Assembly: GCF_008271365.1 (NCBI RefSeq)
Contig: NZ_CP043430.1
Location: forward strand, 248,001 to 312,000
Reading direction: 5' to 3'
Length of the DNA stretch: 64,000 nt
From: Microbacterium sp. 1S1
Lineage (GTDB): Bacteria > Actinomycetota > Actinomycetes > Actinomycetales > Microbacteriaceae
Positions 1 to 7,355 of the stretch are shown here, piece by piece (positions within the stretch are counted from its first letter, which is position 1; every line of letters starts with the position of its first letter). The notes under the pieces were generated by a model. The model was not told where the DNA came from, did no database searches, and saw nothing but the letters and a program-made list of their open reading frames with translations. Position numbers and translations under genes: made by a program.

Positions 1-66
1 GACGCCGTGGGCGACGAGGTCGGCGAGCAGGGAGGCGGCGGCCTCCATCGCGGGAGAGGACGTCAC
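1..66 (-). CDS. menD: MenD, N-terminal fragment (runs off the left edge)
   Basis: Only about 22 codons are inside the window. From the internal ATG (48-46) the peptide reads MEAAASLLADLVAHGV, the usual opening of 2-succinyl-5-enolpyruvyl-6-hydroxy-3-cyclohexene-1-carboxylate synthase, the thiamine-diphosphate enzyme of menaquinone synthesis. An in-frame GTG at 66-64 overlaps the stop codon of the PLDc_N gene upstream (GTGA), which suggests translational coupling and is the start chosen here. Finding menA and DUF4229 on the far side of a 14-kb block supports the call. The identification rests on a short peptide plus context. Confidence 0.6.
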   Translation of the reverse strand, partial: MTSSPAMEAAASLLADLVAHGV

Positions 67-413
67 GGACGCGGATCCGCGGCGGGCGGCTCGTCGGTCT
101 CCTCGTCGAGCCGCGCGAGCTCCTCCTCGAGCCGACGGATCCGGGCGTCCTGCTCCGCCTTGCTGATGCTGCGGAGGAACGCGGGGTCGTCGTCCGGGGC
201 GACGGTGCGCGGCACGCCCTGATCGTTCCCCCGGCGACGGCCGATGACGAACCAGAGGATGCCGCCGATGACGGGGATGAGGATGACGATGGCGACCCAT
301 GCGGCCTTGCGCACGCCACGGTGCCGCGTCGCCGGCTGCACGGCGCAGTCCACGATGCTGTACACCCAGAACACGGCGGCGAGGAAGCCGCCGATGATCA
401 GTAGTCTCGCCAC
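63..413 (-). CDS. PLDc_N-domain small membrane protein
   Basis: 116 aa with two membrane segments at about residues 4-24 and 37-58, the second ending in a short Arg-rich stretch. A charged C-terminal tail with a Glu/Arg helix (residues 85-107) follows. This is the usual layout of the PLDc_N (phospholipase D nuclease N-terminal) family of small membrane proteins. It carries no catalytic HKD motif, so no enzymatic role is implied. The start is a GTG preceded by GGAGGG, itself preceded by TAGACT, so the message is probably leaderless. It precedes menD with overlapping stop and start codons. Function unknown. Confidence 0.75.
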   Translation of the reverse strand: MARLLIIGGFLAAVFWVYSIVDCAVQPATRHRGVRKAAWVAIVILIPVIGGILWFVIGRRRGNDQGVPRTVAPDDDPAFLRSISKAEQDARIRRLEEELARLDEETDEPPAADPRP

Positions 414-419
414 CCCTCC

Positions 420-425
420 AGTCTA
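420..425 (-). promoter_or_regulatory. -10 box of a leaderless promoter
   Basis: Minus strand reads TAGACT, then six bases, then the GTG of the PLDc_N gene. This TAnnnT-N6-start layout recurs before many genes of the window. Confidence 0.5.
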
Positions 426-487
426 GGCACGTCGCGGCCGACGCGGCCCGGGAGCGGCAAAGGCCCCGTTGCTAGACTGCGCGGGAC

Positions 488-914
488 ATGCCGCCCCTCG
501 CCCCCGTCCCGACGCCACGAGCGCGCGCCGAGCGGATCCTGCGGAGCCGGATCATGATCGCCGTCGGCCTCGCACTGCTCCTCGTGGTCGGCGCCTGGTC
601 GGGGTCACACGGTTCGGCGGATGCGCATGCGGCCCCGTGCCTCGCTTCCGGCGTCTCGCAGCCCGCCGACGCCGCGGCTGCCGCGGGGCCCGTCGGCGAG
701 ACCGCTGCGGCGGAGCTGGCCGCCGACACCGCGGGATGCGTCATGGCGGCCCTCTGCTGCGTCGCCCTCGTCCTCCTCTTCCGGCAGCTGCGCACCCGGA
801 GCGGTTTCCGTCTTCGCGGCCTCCGCCCCCCGGGCGATCGCCCCCGTCCGCGCCGGCCCCCGCCCGTTCCTTCCCGCGGTGTCGCTCATCCGTCTCTCGA
901 TCTCCCGCACCTGA
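488..914 (+). pseudogene. DUF6153-like small membrane protein, frameshifted
   Basis: The frame starting at 488 gives a 20-residue Arg-rich lead, a hydrophobic segment (about residues 22-36), a His/Cys-containing loop (GSHGSADAHAAPC) and a second hydrophobic segment (about 84-98). The C-terminal part expected for DUF6153-type proteins, ending PAVSLIRLSISRT then a stop at 912-914, lies in the next frame. Removing one C from the six-C run at 826-831 would join the two. Without that change the first frame stays open into the downstream dsbA-like gene, giving a 380-codon fusion. A TAGACT box lies at 473-478. Either a real frameshift or a sequence error; the family assignment is moderate. Confidence 0.5.
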
Positions 915-976
915 TCCGACGCCGGCCCCGGCCGCTTCCGCGGCACCCCCGTCGTATCCCCGTGTTTGGAGACCCC

Positions 977-1630
977 ATGAAGACCCCCGTCAAAGCGACC
1001 CTCATCGCCCTCGCCGTCGCCGTCGTGCTGATCGTCGTCGGCATCGTCTACGCCCTCAGCCAGCAACCCGCGCAGCCCGACCCCGAAGCCGGTGAGAAGC
1101 TCCCCACGGCCCGCACCGACTCGCATGTCCTCGACGAGGGTGGCCCCGACGCCGTCACCGTCGTCGAGTTCCTCGACTTCGAGTGCGAGGCCTGCGGCGC
1201 GTTCTACCCGATCGTGGAGGAGCTGCGCGCGACCTACGAGGGCGACATCCGCTACGTCACCCGGTACTTCCCGCTTCCGGGTCACGTGAACTCGACGCAG
1301 GCTGCCCTGGCCGCCGAAGCCGCCGCGCAGCAGGGCCGCTACGAGGACATGTTCCACCGCCTGTTCGAGACGCAGTCGCAGTGGGGCGAGCAGTCCGCCG
1401 AGACGCCCGAAGTGTTCCGCGCGTTCGCGGACGAACTCGGCCTGGACATGGCCGCGTACGATGCCGCCGTCGCGGATCCGGCGACCCTCGCCCGTGTGCA
1501 ACAGGACAAGCGCGACGGGGAGCGGCTGGGCGTGAGCAGCACCCCGACGTTCTTCGTCGACGGCGAGAAGGTCGAGCTGGTCGAGTGGAACGATCTGGAA
1601 GAGGCGATCGCGGAGGCCGTCGCCCGGTGA
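977..1630 (+). CDS. DsbA-family thioredoxin-fold protein, membrane anchored
   Basis: 217 aa. An N-terminal membrane anchor (about residues 8-27) is followed by a Pro/Glu linker and a DsbA/thioredoxin_4 domain. The redox motif is CEAC (Cys70, Cys73) after VVEFLDFE, and a Thr-Pro pair near residue 190 (SSTPTFFVDG) is the expected cis-proline loop. It should act outside the membrane in disulfide formation or isomerisation. The start is the ATG at 977, with GGAG five bases upstream; the same frame is open back to 488 only because of the frameshift in the preceding gene. The Cys and His residues of that small protein make a redox or metal partnership conceivable, but this is inference. Confidence 0.88.
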   Translation: MKTPVKATLIALAVAVVLIVVGIVYALSQQPAQPDPEAGEKLPTARTDSHVLDEGGPDAVTVVEFLDFECEACGAFYPIVEELRATYEGDIRYVTRYFPLPGHVNSTQAALAAEAAAQQGRYEDMFHRLFETQSQWGEQSAETPEVFRAFADELGLDMAAYDAAVADPATLARVQQDKRDGERLGVSSTPTFFVDGEKVELVEWNDLEEAIAEAVAR

Positions 1631-1667
1631 CCACACCGGTGGGGTCGCTCCGCAGCGGCCCCACCTC

Positions 1668-1673
1668 TACGCT
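1668..1673 (+). promoter_or_regulatory. -10 box of a leaderless promoter
   Basis: TACGCT, six bases, then the ATG of the DUF2156 fusion gene at 1680. Confidence 0.45.
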
Positions 1674-1679
1674 GAGCGC

Positions 1680-3752
1680 ATGACCACGGAGCGCCCCTCG
1701 CCGACCCGCCTGGTGCTCGCGGCGCTCCGCACCACACCGGCCACCCTCACGCTGATCGGGACGATCCTCGTGGTCGGCATCGTCGGTCAGGGCCTCTGGC
1801 GCCCGTTCGAGGACTCGGCCCTCTTCCCGGCCGTCGCCTACGGTCTGCCCAATCTCGCGGAGGGGCGGTGGTGGACGCCCGTCACGGGCACCTTCTTCGT
1901 CAACGAGCCATGGGTGTACCTCTTCACCATCGCCGGGTTCTGGGGCATGGGCTTCCTGGAGCACCGCCGCGGGACCCGTGTCGCGATCGCCTACTTCACG
2001 GTCGGACAGCTCTTCGCGATTTTCGCCACCGCCCTGTTCCTGCTGCTGGTGTCACAGCTTCCGTGGGCCTGGGCACAGGCCCAGGCGCAGGCCCTCGACG
2101 TCGGGGCGTCCGGCGGAACCATGGCCTGCATCGCCGCCGCCGTCGGGCTGTTCCGCCCGCCGTGGCGCGTGCGCGCCTGGCTCGTGCTGCTCGGATTCGT
2201 GTTCGTGGCGATGATGTTCTGGGGCAAGCTCGCCGATCTGGAGCACTTGTTCGCGGTCTTGCTCATCCTCTTCGTCGACCGGAGCCTCCGGGTGCGACAC
2301 ACGACCGTGCGGGAGCAGCGGCTGATCGCCGTGATGGCGGTGCTCACACTCGTGACCATCGAGGTCATCACGGTCCTCGTGCCGACGGACGGCCCGTTCG
2401 GCCCCACGGATCCGGCGTCCGGCGGATTCATCGACACGGCGATCGACGTCGCGGTGATCCTATTCATCGCGAACGGGCTGCGGCGCGGTCGCCGATGGGC
2501 ATGGGTGGTCGCCGTCATCCTCGGTCCCCTCAACGTGCTCGCCGCCACCCTGGTCCTGGTCCTCATCATCCTCACGAGCGAAGCCCAGCTCGAGACGGTG
2601 ATCGACGCGGAGACCGAGCTCACGCTCGCCACGGGCGTGCTCTGGGCGCTGGTGCTGGTGTACCTCGTTGCGGTGCGCCGCGCCTTCCGTGCCCGGCGTT
2701 CGACGAGGCTCGGCCGACAGCCGGCGCCGACGGTCGACGAACTCCGCCGGGAGCTGCGCGCACATGGTGGGGGCACCCTCTCCTGGATGACGACGTGGGA
2801 GGGAAACGGCTACGCCCGCGTGGACGGCGGGATCGTCGCCTACCAACGCCGGAACGGCGTCGCGCTGGCCCTCGCCGACCCGATCGGTCCGGCGGAGTCT
2901 CGTGCGGCGGCCGTGCGGGACTTCATCCGAACAGCGGAGGACGCCGGCCTCGTGCCGTGCTTCTTCAGCGCGGACGAGGCGACGAGGGCGGCGGTGCCCG
3001 AGACCTGGCGCAGCCTCGTCGTGGCCGATGACACGATCGTCGACCTCCCCGGCCTCACCTTCACCGGCAAGCGCTGGGGCCCGGTGCGGACGTCGCTCAA
3101 CCGCGCGGGACGGGAGGACATGACCTTCCGCCTGACCCACCTGTCGGCCGAGACGTGGGCCGTGCAACAGCAGCTCCGCGCGATCTCCGAAGCGTGGGTC
3201 GGCGACAAGGACCTCCCGGAGATGCGGTTCACGCTCGGGACCCTGGAGGAGGCGGAGGACCCCGAGGTCCGGCTCGCCCTGGCGATCGCTCCGAACGGCG
3301 ACGTCGACGGCTTCCTGTCCTGGCTGCCCGTGTACGGGGAGGGCGGGGTGGTCCGCGGCTGGACGCTCGACCTCATGCGGCGCCGCGAGGGCGGCTTCGG
3401 GCCGGTGATGGAGTACCTGATCGGCTCCTCCGCGAAACGATTCTCCGAGGAGGGCGCGGAGTTCATGTCGCTCTCGGGGGCGCCCCTCGCGCATGACTAC
3501 CCGCCGGACGCGGGGGTCATCGCCGCGCTGAGCGACCGGCTGGCCGGCGCGCTGGAGCCGGTCTACGGCTTCCGGTCGCTACACCGCTTCAAGGAGAAGT
3601 TCCACCCTCGCTACGAGACCATGTACCTCCTCTTCCGCGACGAGAGCGACCTCACCCGGATCGGCGGTGCGCTCACCCGAGCCTTCCTCCCCGACGCCAC
3701 GCTGCGGCAGTTCGCGGGCGCCGGGATGGAGCTCGTCCGCGGCGAGCGCTGA
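1680..3752 (+). CDS. Rhomboid-like membrane domain fused to DUF2156 (MprF-type aminoacyltransferase)
   Basis: 690 aa. Residues 1-200 resemble a rhomboid: EGRWWTPVTGTFF, a GFLEHRRGTR loop, a GASG motif with Ser144 in the place of the catalytic serine, and His189 in a later helix. Further membrane helices follow to about residue 335. Residues 340-690 form a DUF2156 domain, as in the soluble half of MprF and LysX lysyl-phosphatidylglycerol synthases (ADPIG, WMTTWEGN, SLSGAPLAHDY). The expected role is transfer of an amino acid from tRNA to a membrane lipid, with flipping or processing by the membrane half. Whether the Ser/His pair is proteolytic is unknown. Length fits DUF2156 membrane proteins; the ATG follows a leaderless -10 box. 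Confidence 0.8.
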   Translation: MTTERPSPTRLVLAALRTTPATLTLIGTILVVGIVGQGLWRPFEDSALFPAVAYGLPNLAEGRWWTPVTGTFFVNEPWVYLFTIAGFWGMGFLEHRRGTRVAIAYFTVGQLFAIFATALFLLLVSQLPWAWAQAQAQALDVGASGGTMACIAAAVGLFRPPWRVRAWLVLLGFVFVAMMFWGKLADLEHLFAVLLILFVDRSLRVRHTTVREQRLIAVMAVLTLVTIEVITVLVPTDGPFGPTDPASGGFIDTAIDVAVILFIANGLRRGRRWAWVVAVILGPLNVLAATLVLVLIILTSEAQLETVIDAETELTLATGVLWALVLVYLVAVRRAFRARRSTRLGRQPAPTVDELRRELRAHGGGTLSWMTTWEGNGYARVDGGIVAYQRRNGVALALADPIGPAESRAAAVRDFIRTAEDAGLVPCFFSADEATRAAVPETWRSLVVADDTIVDLPGLTFTGKRWGPVRTSLNRAGREDMTFRLTHLSAETWAVQQQLRAISEAWVGDKDLPEMRFTLGTLEEAEDPEVRLALAIAPNGDVDGFLSWLPVYGEGGVVRGWTLDLMRRREGGFGPVMEYLIGSSAKRFSEEGAEFMSLSGAPLAHDYPPDAGVIAALSDRLAGALEPVYGFRSLHRFKEKFHPRYETMYLLFRDESDLTRIGGALTRAFLPDATLRQFAGAGMELVRGER

Positions 3753-3763
3753 GACTCGACAGG

Positions 3764-5035
3764 TCAGCCCGGCGTCTCGACGAACGCGCCGGGTACCGCC
3801 GCGGCGGGACGCTTCGCCGTGTTCGCGATGTGCGCCCTGGCGACCACGATCGCCGCGACGACCATGATGCCGACGCCGAGCCAGTAGGGGGCGGCGTGGC
3901 TGACGGCGGTATACAGGACGGCAGCGATCACCGGTGCGACCGTGCTCATCGCGGCGTTGAGGGACTGCGTGGCACCTCCGAGCCACCCCTGCTCGTCATC
4001 GCCGACGGCATTGGACATCGCTCCGTCCATCGCGGCCTGGGCAGCACCCTGACCGGCGGCGAGCAGGAGCGCCCCGAGGATGAAGAGCCACGGCTGGGCG
4101 AGCAGCGACGCCACCACGGCGAGTCCGGCGAGTCCGATCGCCTGCGCGACGACCGCACTCACGATCACGCCGCGCTCCCCCAGCCGCGGCAGAAGGAAGC
4201 CGAGCAGCACGCCCTGGATGAGGATGTCGATGATGCCGACGCCGGCCGTGAGCAGGCCGATCTGCGTCGGCCCCCACTGGATGGCGTCCAGGGCGAGCAC
4301 GCTGAAGTTGTTAACGAAGAACCCGAACGGCAGCGCGAGCAGTCCGAACGCGATCATGAGCCCCCGCAGCTCGGGACGACGGAACGCGGTCCGGAACACC
4401 CCGAACGGCTGGATGTCCCGCAGGGCGATGCGGGTGATGCGGTTCTCCGGTCGCAGGCTCTCAGGTAGCAGGAAGATGCTGAGGATCGCGATCGTGAGGC
4501 CGACGGCTGCCGTGAGGAAGACGGGGAGGCGCAGATCGATCGCGGCGAGGAGGCCGCCGATCGCCGGGCCGATCATGGTGCCGATGCCGGTGAGCGCACC
4601 CAGGAGACCGAAGCGCTGGGCTCGCTTCTCGGGCGGTGTGATGTCGGCGAGGTAGGCGAACAGCGCCGGGAGGTCTCCCGCCGTCAGCCCCTGGATGACG
4701 CGGGCGAGCACGAGGACCCAGATCGCCCCGCTCAGCCCGAACAGCGCCATGGAGAGGGCGGCACCGAACGCCGCGACGATGATGACGGGCCGCCGTCCGA
4801 ACCGGTCGGAGAGCCGCCCGAGGAGCGGCGCGGCGAGGAAGGCGCACAGGCCGTTGACCGCTTCCAGGACGCCCACCCACAGGGCGAGGTCGCGCTCGTG
4901 CGTGACGTACTGCAGCACGACGAACGGCAACACGGGGAGAACGACGGTCATGCCGATGACCGTGAGCATCGTCAGCACGACGAGCATGATCCAGGCGCGG
5001 CCGGCGCCGCGGACGGGACGGTGGAGTGAAGTCAT
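3764..5035 (-). CDS. MFS drug-efflux transporter, TetA/TCR-like
   Basis: 423 aa with 12 predicted membrane helices. The MFS loop signature GRLSDRFGRRPV lies between helices 2 and 3, and helix 5 carries GTMIGPAIGGLL, typical of drug:proton antiporters of the TetA group. It is transcribed divergently from a TetR repressor gene with a long palindrome between them, the standard arrangement for a repressor-controlled efflux pump. It ends 11 bases from the convergent DUF2156 fusion gene. The substrate cannot be told from sequence. Confidence 0.88.
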   Translation of the reverse strand: MTSLHRPVRGAGRAWIMLVVLTMLTVIGMTVVLPVLPFVVLQYVTHERDLALWVGVLEAVNGLCAFLAAPLLGRLSDRFGRRPVIIVAAFGAALSMALFGLSGAIWVLVLARVIQGLTAGDLPALFAYLADITPPEKRAQRFGLLGALTGIGTMIGPAIGGLLAAIDLRLPVFLTAAVGLTIAILSIFLLPESLRPENRITRIALRDIQPFGVFRTAFRRPELRGLMIAFGLLALPFGFFVNNFSVLALDAIQWGPTQIGLLTAGVGIIDILIQGVLLGFLLPRLGERGVIVSAVVAQAIGLAGLAVVASLLAQPWLFILGALLLAAGQGAAQAAMDGAMSNAVGDDEQGWLGGATQSLNAAMSTVAPVIAAVLYTAVSHAAPYWLGVGIMVVAAIVVARAHIANTAKRPAAAVPGAFVETPG

Positions 5036-5042
5036 ACCGAAA

Positions 5043-5074
5043 GTGTAGCGATACCAGTTTTGGTGTCAATACAC
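5043..5074. promoter_or_regulatory. Palindromic operator between the MFS pump and tetR
   Basis: A 32-base dyad in which 22 positions pair: GTGTA..GA.ACCA on the left mirrored by TGGT.TC..TACAC on the right. It sits just upstream of the MFS start and about 30 bases before tetR, where one repressor could control both promoters. Likely the TetR binding site. Confidence 0.7.
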
Positions 5075-5105
5075 GTTTGCGTCGAGTGCGCGCTAGGCTG
5101 GCGGC

Positions 5106-5771
5106 ATGACGACGCCCCCACCGCTGGGCCGCCGCGAGCGCAAGAAGGCCGCGACCCGCAAGAACATCTCCGACGTGGCCACGCGGATGTTCCTGGAGCG
5201 CGGATTCGACAACGTCAGCATCCGCGAGGTCGCCGACGCCGCCGACGTCTCCCCCACGACGGTCTTCGCCCATTTCCCGCAGAAGGAGGCGCTCGTCTTC
5301 GACGAGGACGACGAGCAGCGCGACCGCCTCGTCTCGGCTGTGCGCGACCGCCCGGCCGGCGTGACGATCAACCGGGCCATCCACGACTTCTATGCCACCG
5401 AGATCGGCGCCAACCTCGACGAGCACGGCGACGACGTCGCCCGTGTCTTCCTGCGCTTCCTGACCGAGACGCCGGCGCTCCGCGACTACGCCTCGAAGAT
5501 GTGGCTGCGCCACGAGGACGCGCTCGCGGACGCCATCGCCGACGAGCTCGGTATCCCCGCCCCGACGCCCGAGATCCGCGTGTACGCGCGATTCGTCCTC
5601 CAGATGCAGATCCTCGTCACCGAGAGTGACGACCAGCAAGGCGTGCTGGATGCCGGATCGGCGCTCCTCGAACACGGCTGGGCTCCGATCGAGGAGCGGC
5701 TCACCGGTCCCCGAGGCGACGGGGCGCCCTCCGACGTCAGTCCTCGCGCGGGCGCCGACGCAGGGTCTTGA
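5106..5771 (+). CDS. TetR-family transcriptional repressor
   Basis: 221 aa. The N-terminal TetR helix-turn-helix is clear: a basic lead RRERKKAATRKN, then FLERGFDNVSIREVADAADVS and the recognition-helix end TTVFAHFPQKEAL (residues about 10-62). The C-terminal ligand domain has no nameable family. It faces the efflux pump with a dyad between, so it probably represses that pump and itself until a drug binds. The ATG lies six bases after TAGGCT (5094-5099), a leaderless promoter close to the dyad. Its 3' end overlaps convergent arfB by 35 bases. Confidence 0.9.
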   Translation: MTTPPPLGRRERKKAATRKNISDVATRMFLERGFDNVSIREVADAADVSPTTVFAHFPQKEALVFDEDDEQRDRLVSAVRDRPAGVTINRAIHDFYATEIGANLDEHGDDVARVFLRFLTETPALRDYASKMWLRHEDALADAIADELGIPAPTPEIRVYARFVLQMQILVTESDDQQGVLDAGSALLEHGWAPIEERLTGPRGDGAPSDVSPRAGADAGS

Positions 5772-6177
5772 CGTCCGTGCGGCGATGCTTCGCCGTCAGC
5801 CGCCGCTCCTTCGACCCTCGACTGGGCTTCGTCGCCCGACGGGCTGGCGCCGGCGGACGCACCGCCTCGGCGACGAGGGCGGCGAGCCGTTCCCGGGCGG
5901 CCTCCCGATTGCGCAGCTGTGCGCGGTGCTCGGACGCGGCGACCGTCAGCACGCCGTCGACCAGCCGGCCACCGAGCCGCTCGCGGAGCCGGTCACGCTG
6001 CGTCGGCGACAAGGCCGCGGAGTTCGCGGCGTCCCACACCAGCTCCACCCGGGAGTCCGTGGTGTTCACGCCCTGCCCTCCCGGCCCCGACGATCGCGAG
6101 AACCGCCACGACAGCTCGGCCTCCGGGATCGTCAGCCCTGCGGAGACCCGGAGTCCGGGGCGAGGGGCGGAAGGCAT
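5737..6177 (-). CDS. arfB: ArfB-type peptidyl-tRNA hydrolase (ribosome rescue)
   Basis: 146 aa, the usual length for ArfB/YaeJ/ICT1. The GGQ catalytic motif is in SSGPGGQGVNTT (GGQ at residues 33-35), within a release-factor-like fold. The C-terminal tail from about residue 108 is very basic (SRGSKERRLTAKHRR), the part that inserts into the empty mRNA channel of stalled ribosomes. It lacks the codon-recognition domains of RF1 and RF2. It overlaps the end of tetR on the opposite strand. Expected to hydrolyse peptidyl-tRNA on ribosomes lacking a stop codon. Confidence 0.9.
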   Translation of the reverse strand: MPSAPRPGLRVSAGLTIPEAELSWRFSRSSGPGGQGVNTTDSRVELVWDAANSAALSPTQRDRLRERLGGRLVDGVLTVAASEHRAQLRNREAARERLAALVAEAVRPPAPARRATKPSRGSKERRLTAKHRRTDVKTLRRRPRED

Positions 6178-6215
6178 ACGTCCATCATCCGGGATGAGCG
6201 GGCGAGGAGGCCGAA

Positions 6216-6291
6216 TGGACGCGACGGCGGGAGTCGAACCCGCAACGCCTCCGGATATGAGCCGGGGCCCGGGACCGCCCGGATCGCCGCG
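6216..6291 (-). tRNA. tRNA-like gene with CAT anticodon and odd D-arm
   Basis: Read on the minus strand this is 76 nt including an encoded CCA. The acceptor arms CGCGGCG and CGTCGCG pair over seven positions with one G-U. The T-arm is perfect (GCGGG, loop TTCGACT, CCCGC). The anticodon loop CTCATAT sits on a CCGG/CCGG stem. However, the D-arm (CCGG...CCGG) lacks the usual T8, A14 and G10, and the outer anticodon pair is C-A. It may be a divergent or decaying Met/Ile-type tRNA, or a remnant left by an integration event. The exact identity is uncertain. Confidence 0.45.
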
Positions 6292-6472
6292 ATGGGGATG
6301 ACGCTACCCGGCCGTGATCGTCCCCGCCAGGACGGTTCCGCGGGGTGACACTGTGCGTCGCCGCATGACGGGAACCGCTAGCGCCGGGGCGCCGTGTCGT
6401 CAACCGGTTCGACCTCCCGGAAGGGTCGCCGTACCGTCGCTCGCACCGATGACGCCCGACCAGGAGGCCGAC

Positions 6473-7339
6473 ATGTCCGAATCCCAGCACAACGACAAGA
6501 CCCCGACGCCGATGGCGGAGGCCGGTGAGCCGCAGGCCCGGCTGGAGGCCGAGGCCCGGCGAGCCATCGTGACCGGGGCGGACTCCGGGATCGGCCGGGC
6601 GACCGCCGTGGCCCTCGCCGCCGCAGGCATCGACGTCGGCATCACGTGGCACCGTGATGAGGCCGGCGCCCAGCAGACCGCGGACGAGGTGCGCAGTCAT
6701 GGTGCCCGCGCGGTCGTCGCGCAACTCGACGTGTCCGACATCCCGGCCTGCGGCGACGTGATCGACGGTCTGATCGCCGAGCTCGGCGGCGTCGACGTGT
6801 TCGTCAACAACGCCGGGGCCGGACTGCAGACCCCGTTCCTCGATGTCACTCTCGACGAGTGGAACCGGGTGCTCGACACCGACCTCACGGGCGCCTTCGT
6901 CTGTCTCCAGCGAGCGGCCCGCTCGATGGTGACCGCAGGGCACGGGGGACGACTCATCGCCGTGACGAGCGTGCACGAGCACCAGCCGATGGTGGGGGCC
7001 AGCGCCTACGACACCGCCAAGCACGGCCTCGGCGGCCTCATGAAGAACCTCGCCCTCGAGCTGGGCCGGTACGGCATCAGTGCGGTGAGCGTCGCTCCGG
7101 GCGAGATCGCGACCCCGATGACGGGACAGACCGATACGGACCCGCATGCCGAGGACCGTCCGGGAATCCCGCTCGGACGCCCCGGCGACGCCCGCGAGGT
7201 CGCCGCTCTGATCGCCTTCCTGGCATCGCCCGAGGCCGCCTACATCTCCGGAGCGTCGGTCGTGATCGACGGCGGGATGCTGCAGATGGGCCCGCAGGCG
7301 GGTGCGGCGATCCAGAGCCACGACTGGCGCACGGTCTGA
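6473..7339 (+). CDS. Short-chain dehydrogenase/reductase
   Basis: 288 aa. A classical SDR: TGADSGIG cofactor motif (residues 34-41), NNAG (112-115), catalytic Ser in AVTSVHEH and Tyr179-x3-Lys183. The first 30 residues are a hydrophilic extension. The ATG at 6473 is chosen because AGGAGG ends five bases before it; the frame is open further upstream. Conservation after the catalytic Lys and the ending SGASVVIDGGMLQM fit glucose-dehydrogenase-like members, but the substrate is not predictable. It stands alone between the tRNA-like gene and the convergent glycan operon. Confidence 0.85.
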   Translation: MSESQHNDKTPTPMAEAGEPQARLEAEARRAIVTGADSGIGRATAVALAAAGIDVGITWHRDEAGAQQTADEVRSHGARAVVAQLDVSDIPACGDVIDGLIAELGGVDVFVNNAGAGLQTPFLDVTLDEWNRVLDTDLTGAFVCLQRAARSMVTAGHGGRLIAVTSVHEHQPMVGASAYDTAKHGLGGLMKNLALELGRYGISAVSVAPGEIATPMTGQTDTDPHAEDRPGIPLGRPGDAREVAALIAFLASPEAAYISGASVVIDGGMLQMGPQAGAAIQSHDWRTV

Positions 7340-7355
7340 CCGGCGCTCCCCCGCT

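Noticed and set aside
5737..5771. Overlap of tetR and arfB as a sign of misassembly
   Set aside because: Both genes are complete and convergent; a 35-base tail overlap is ordinary in compact genomes.
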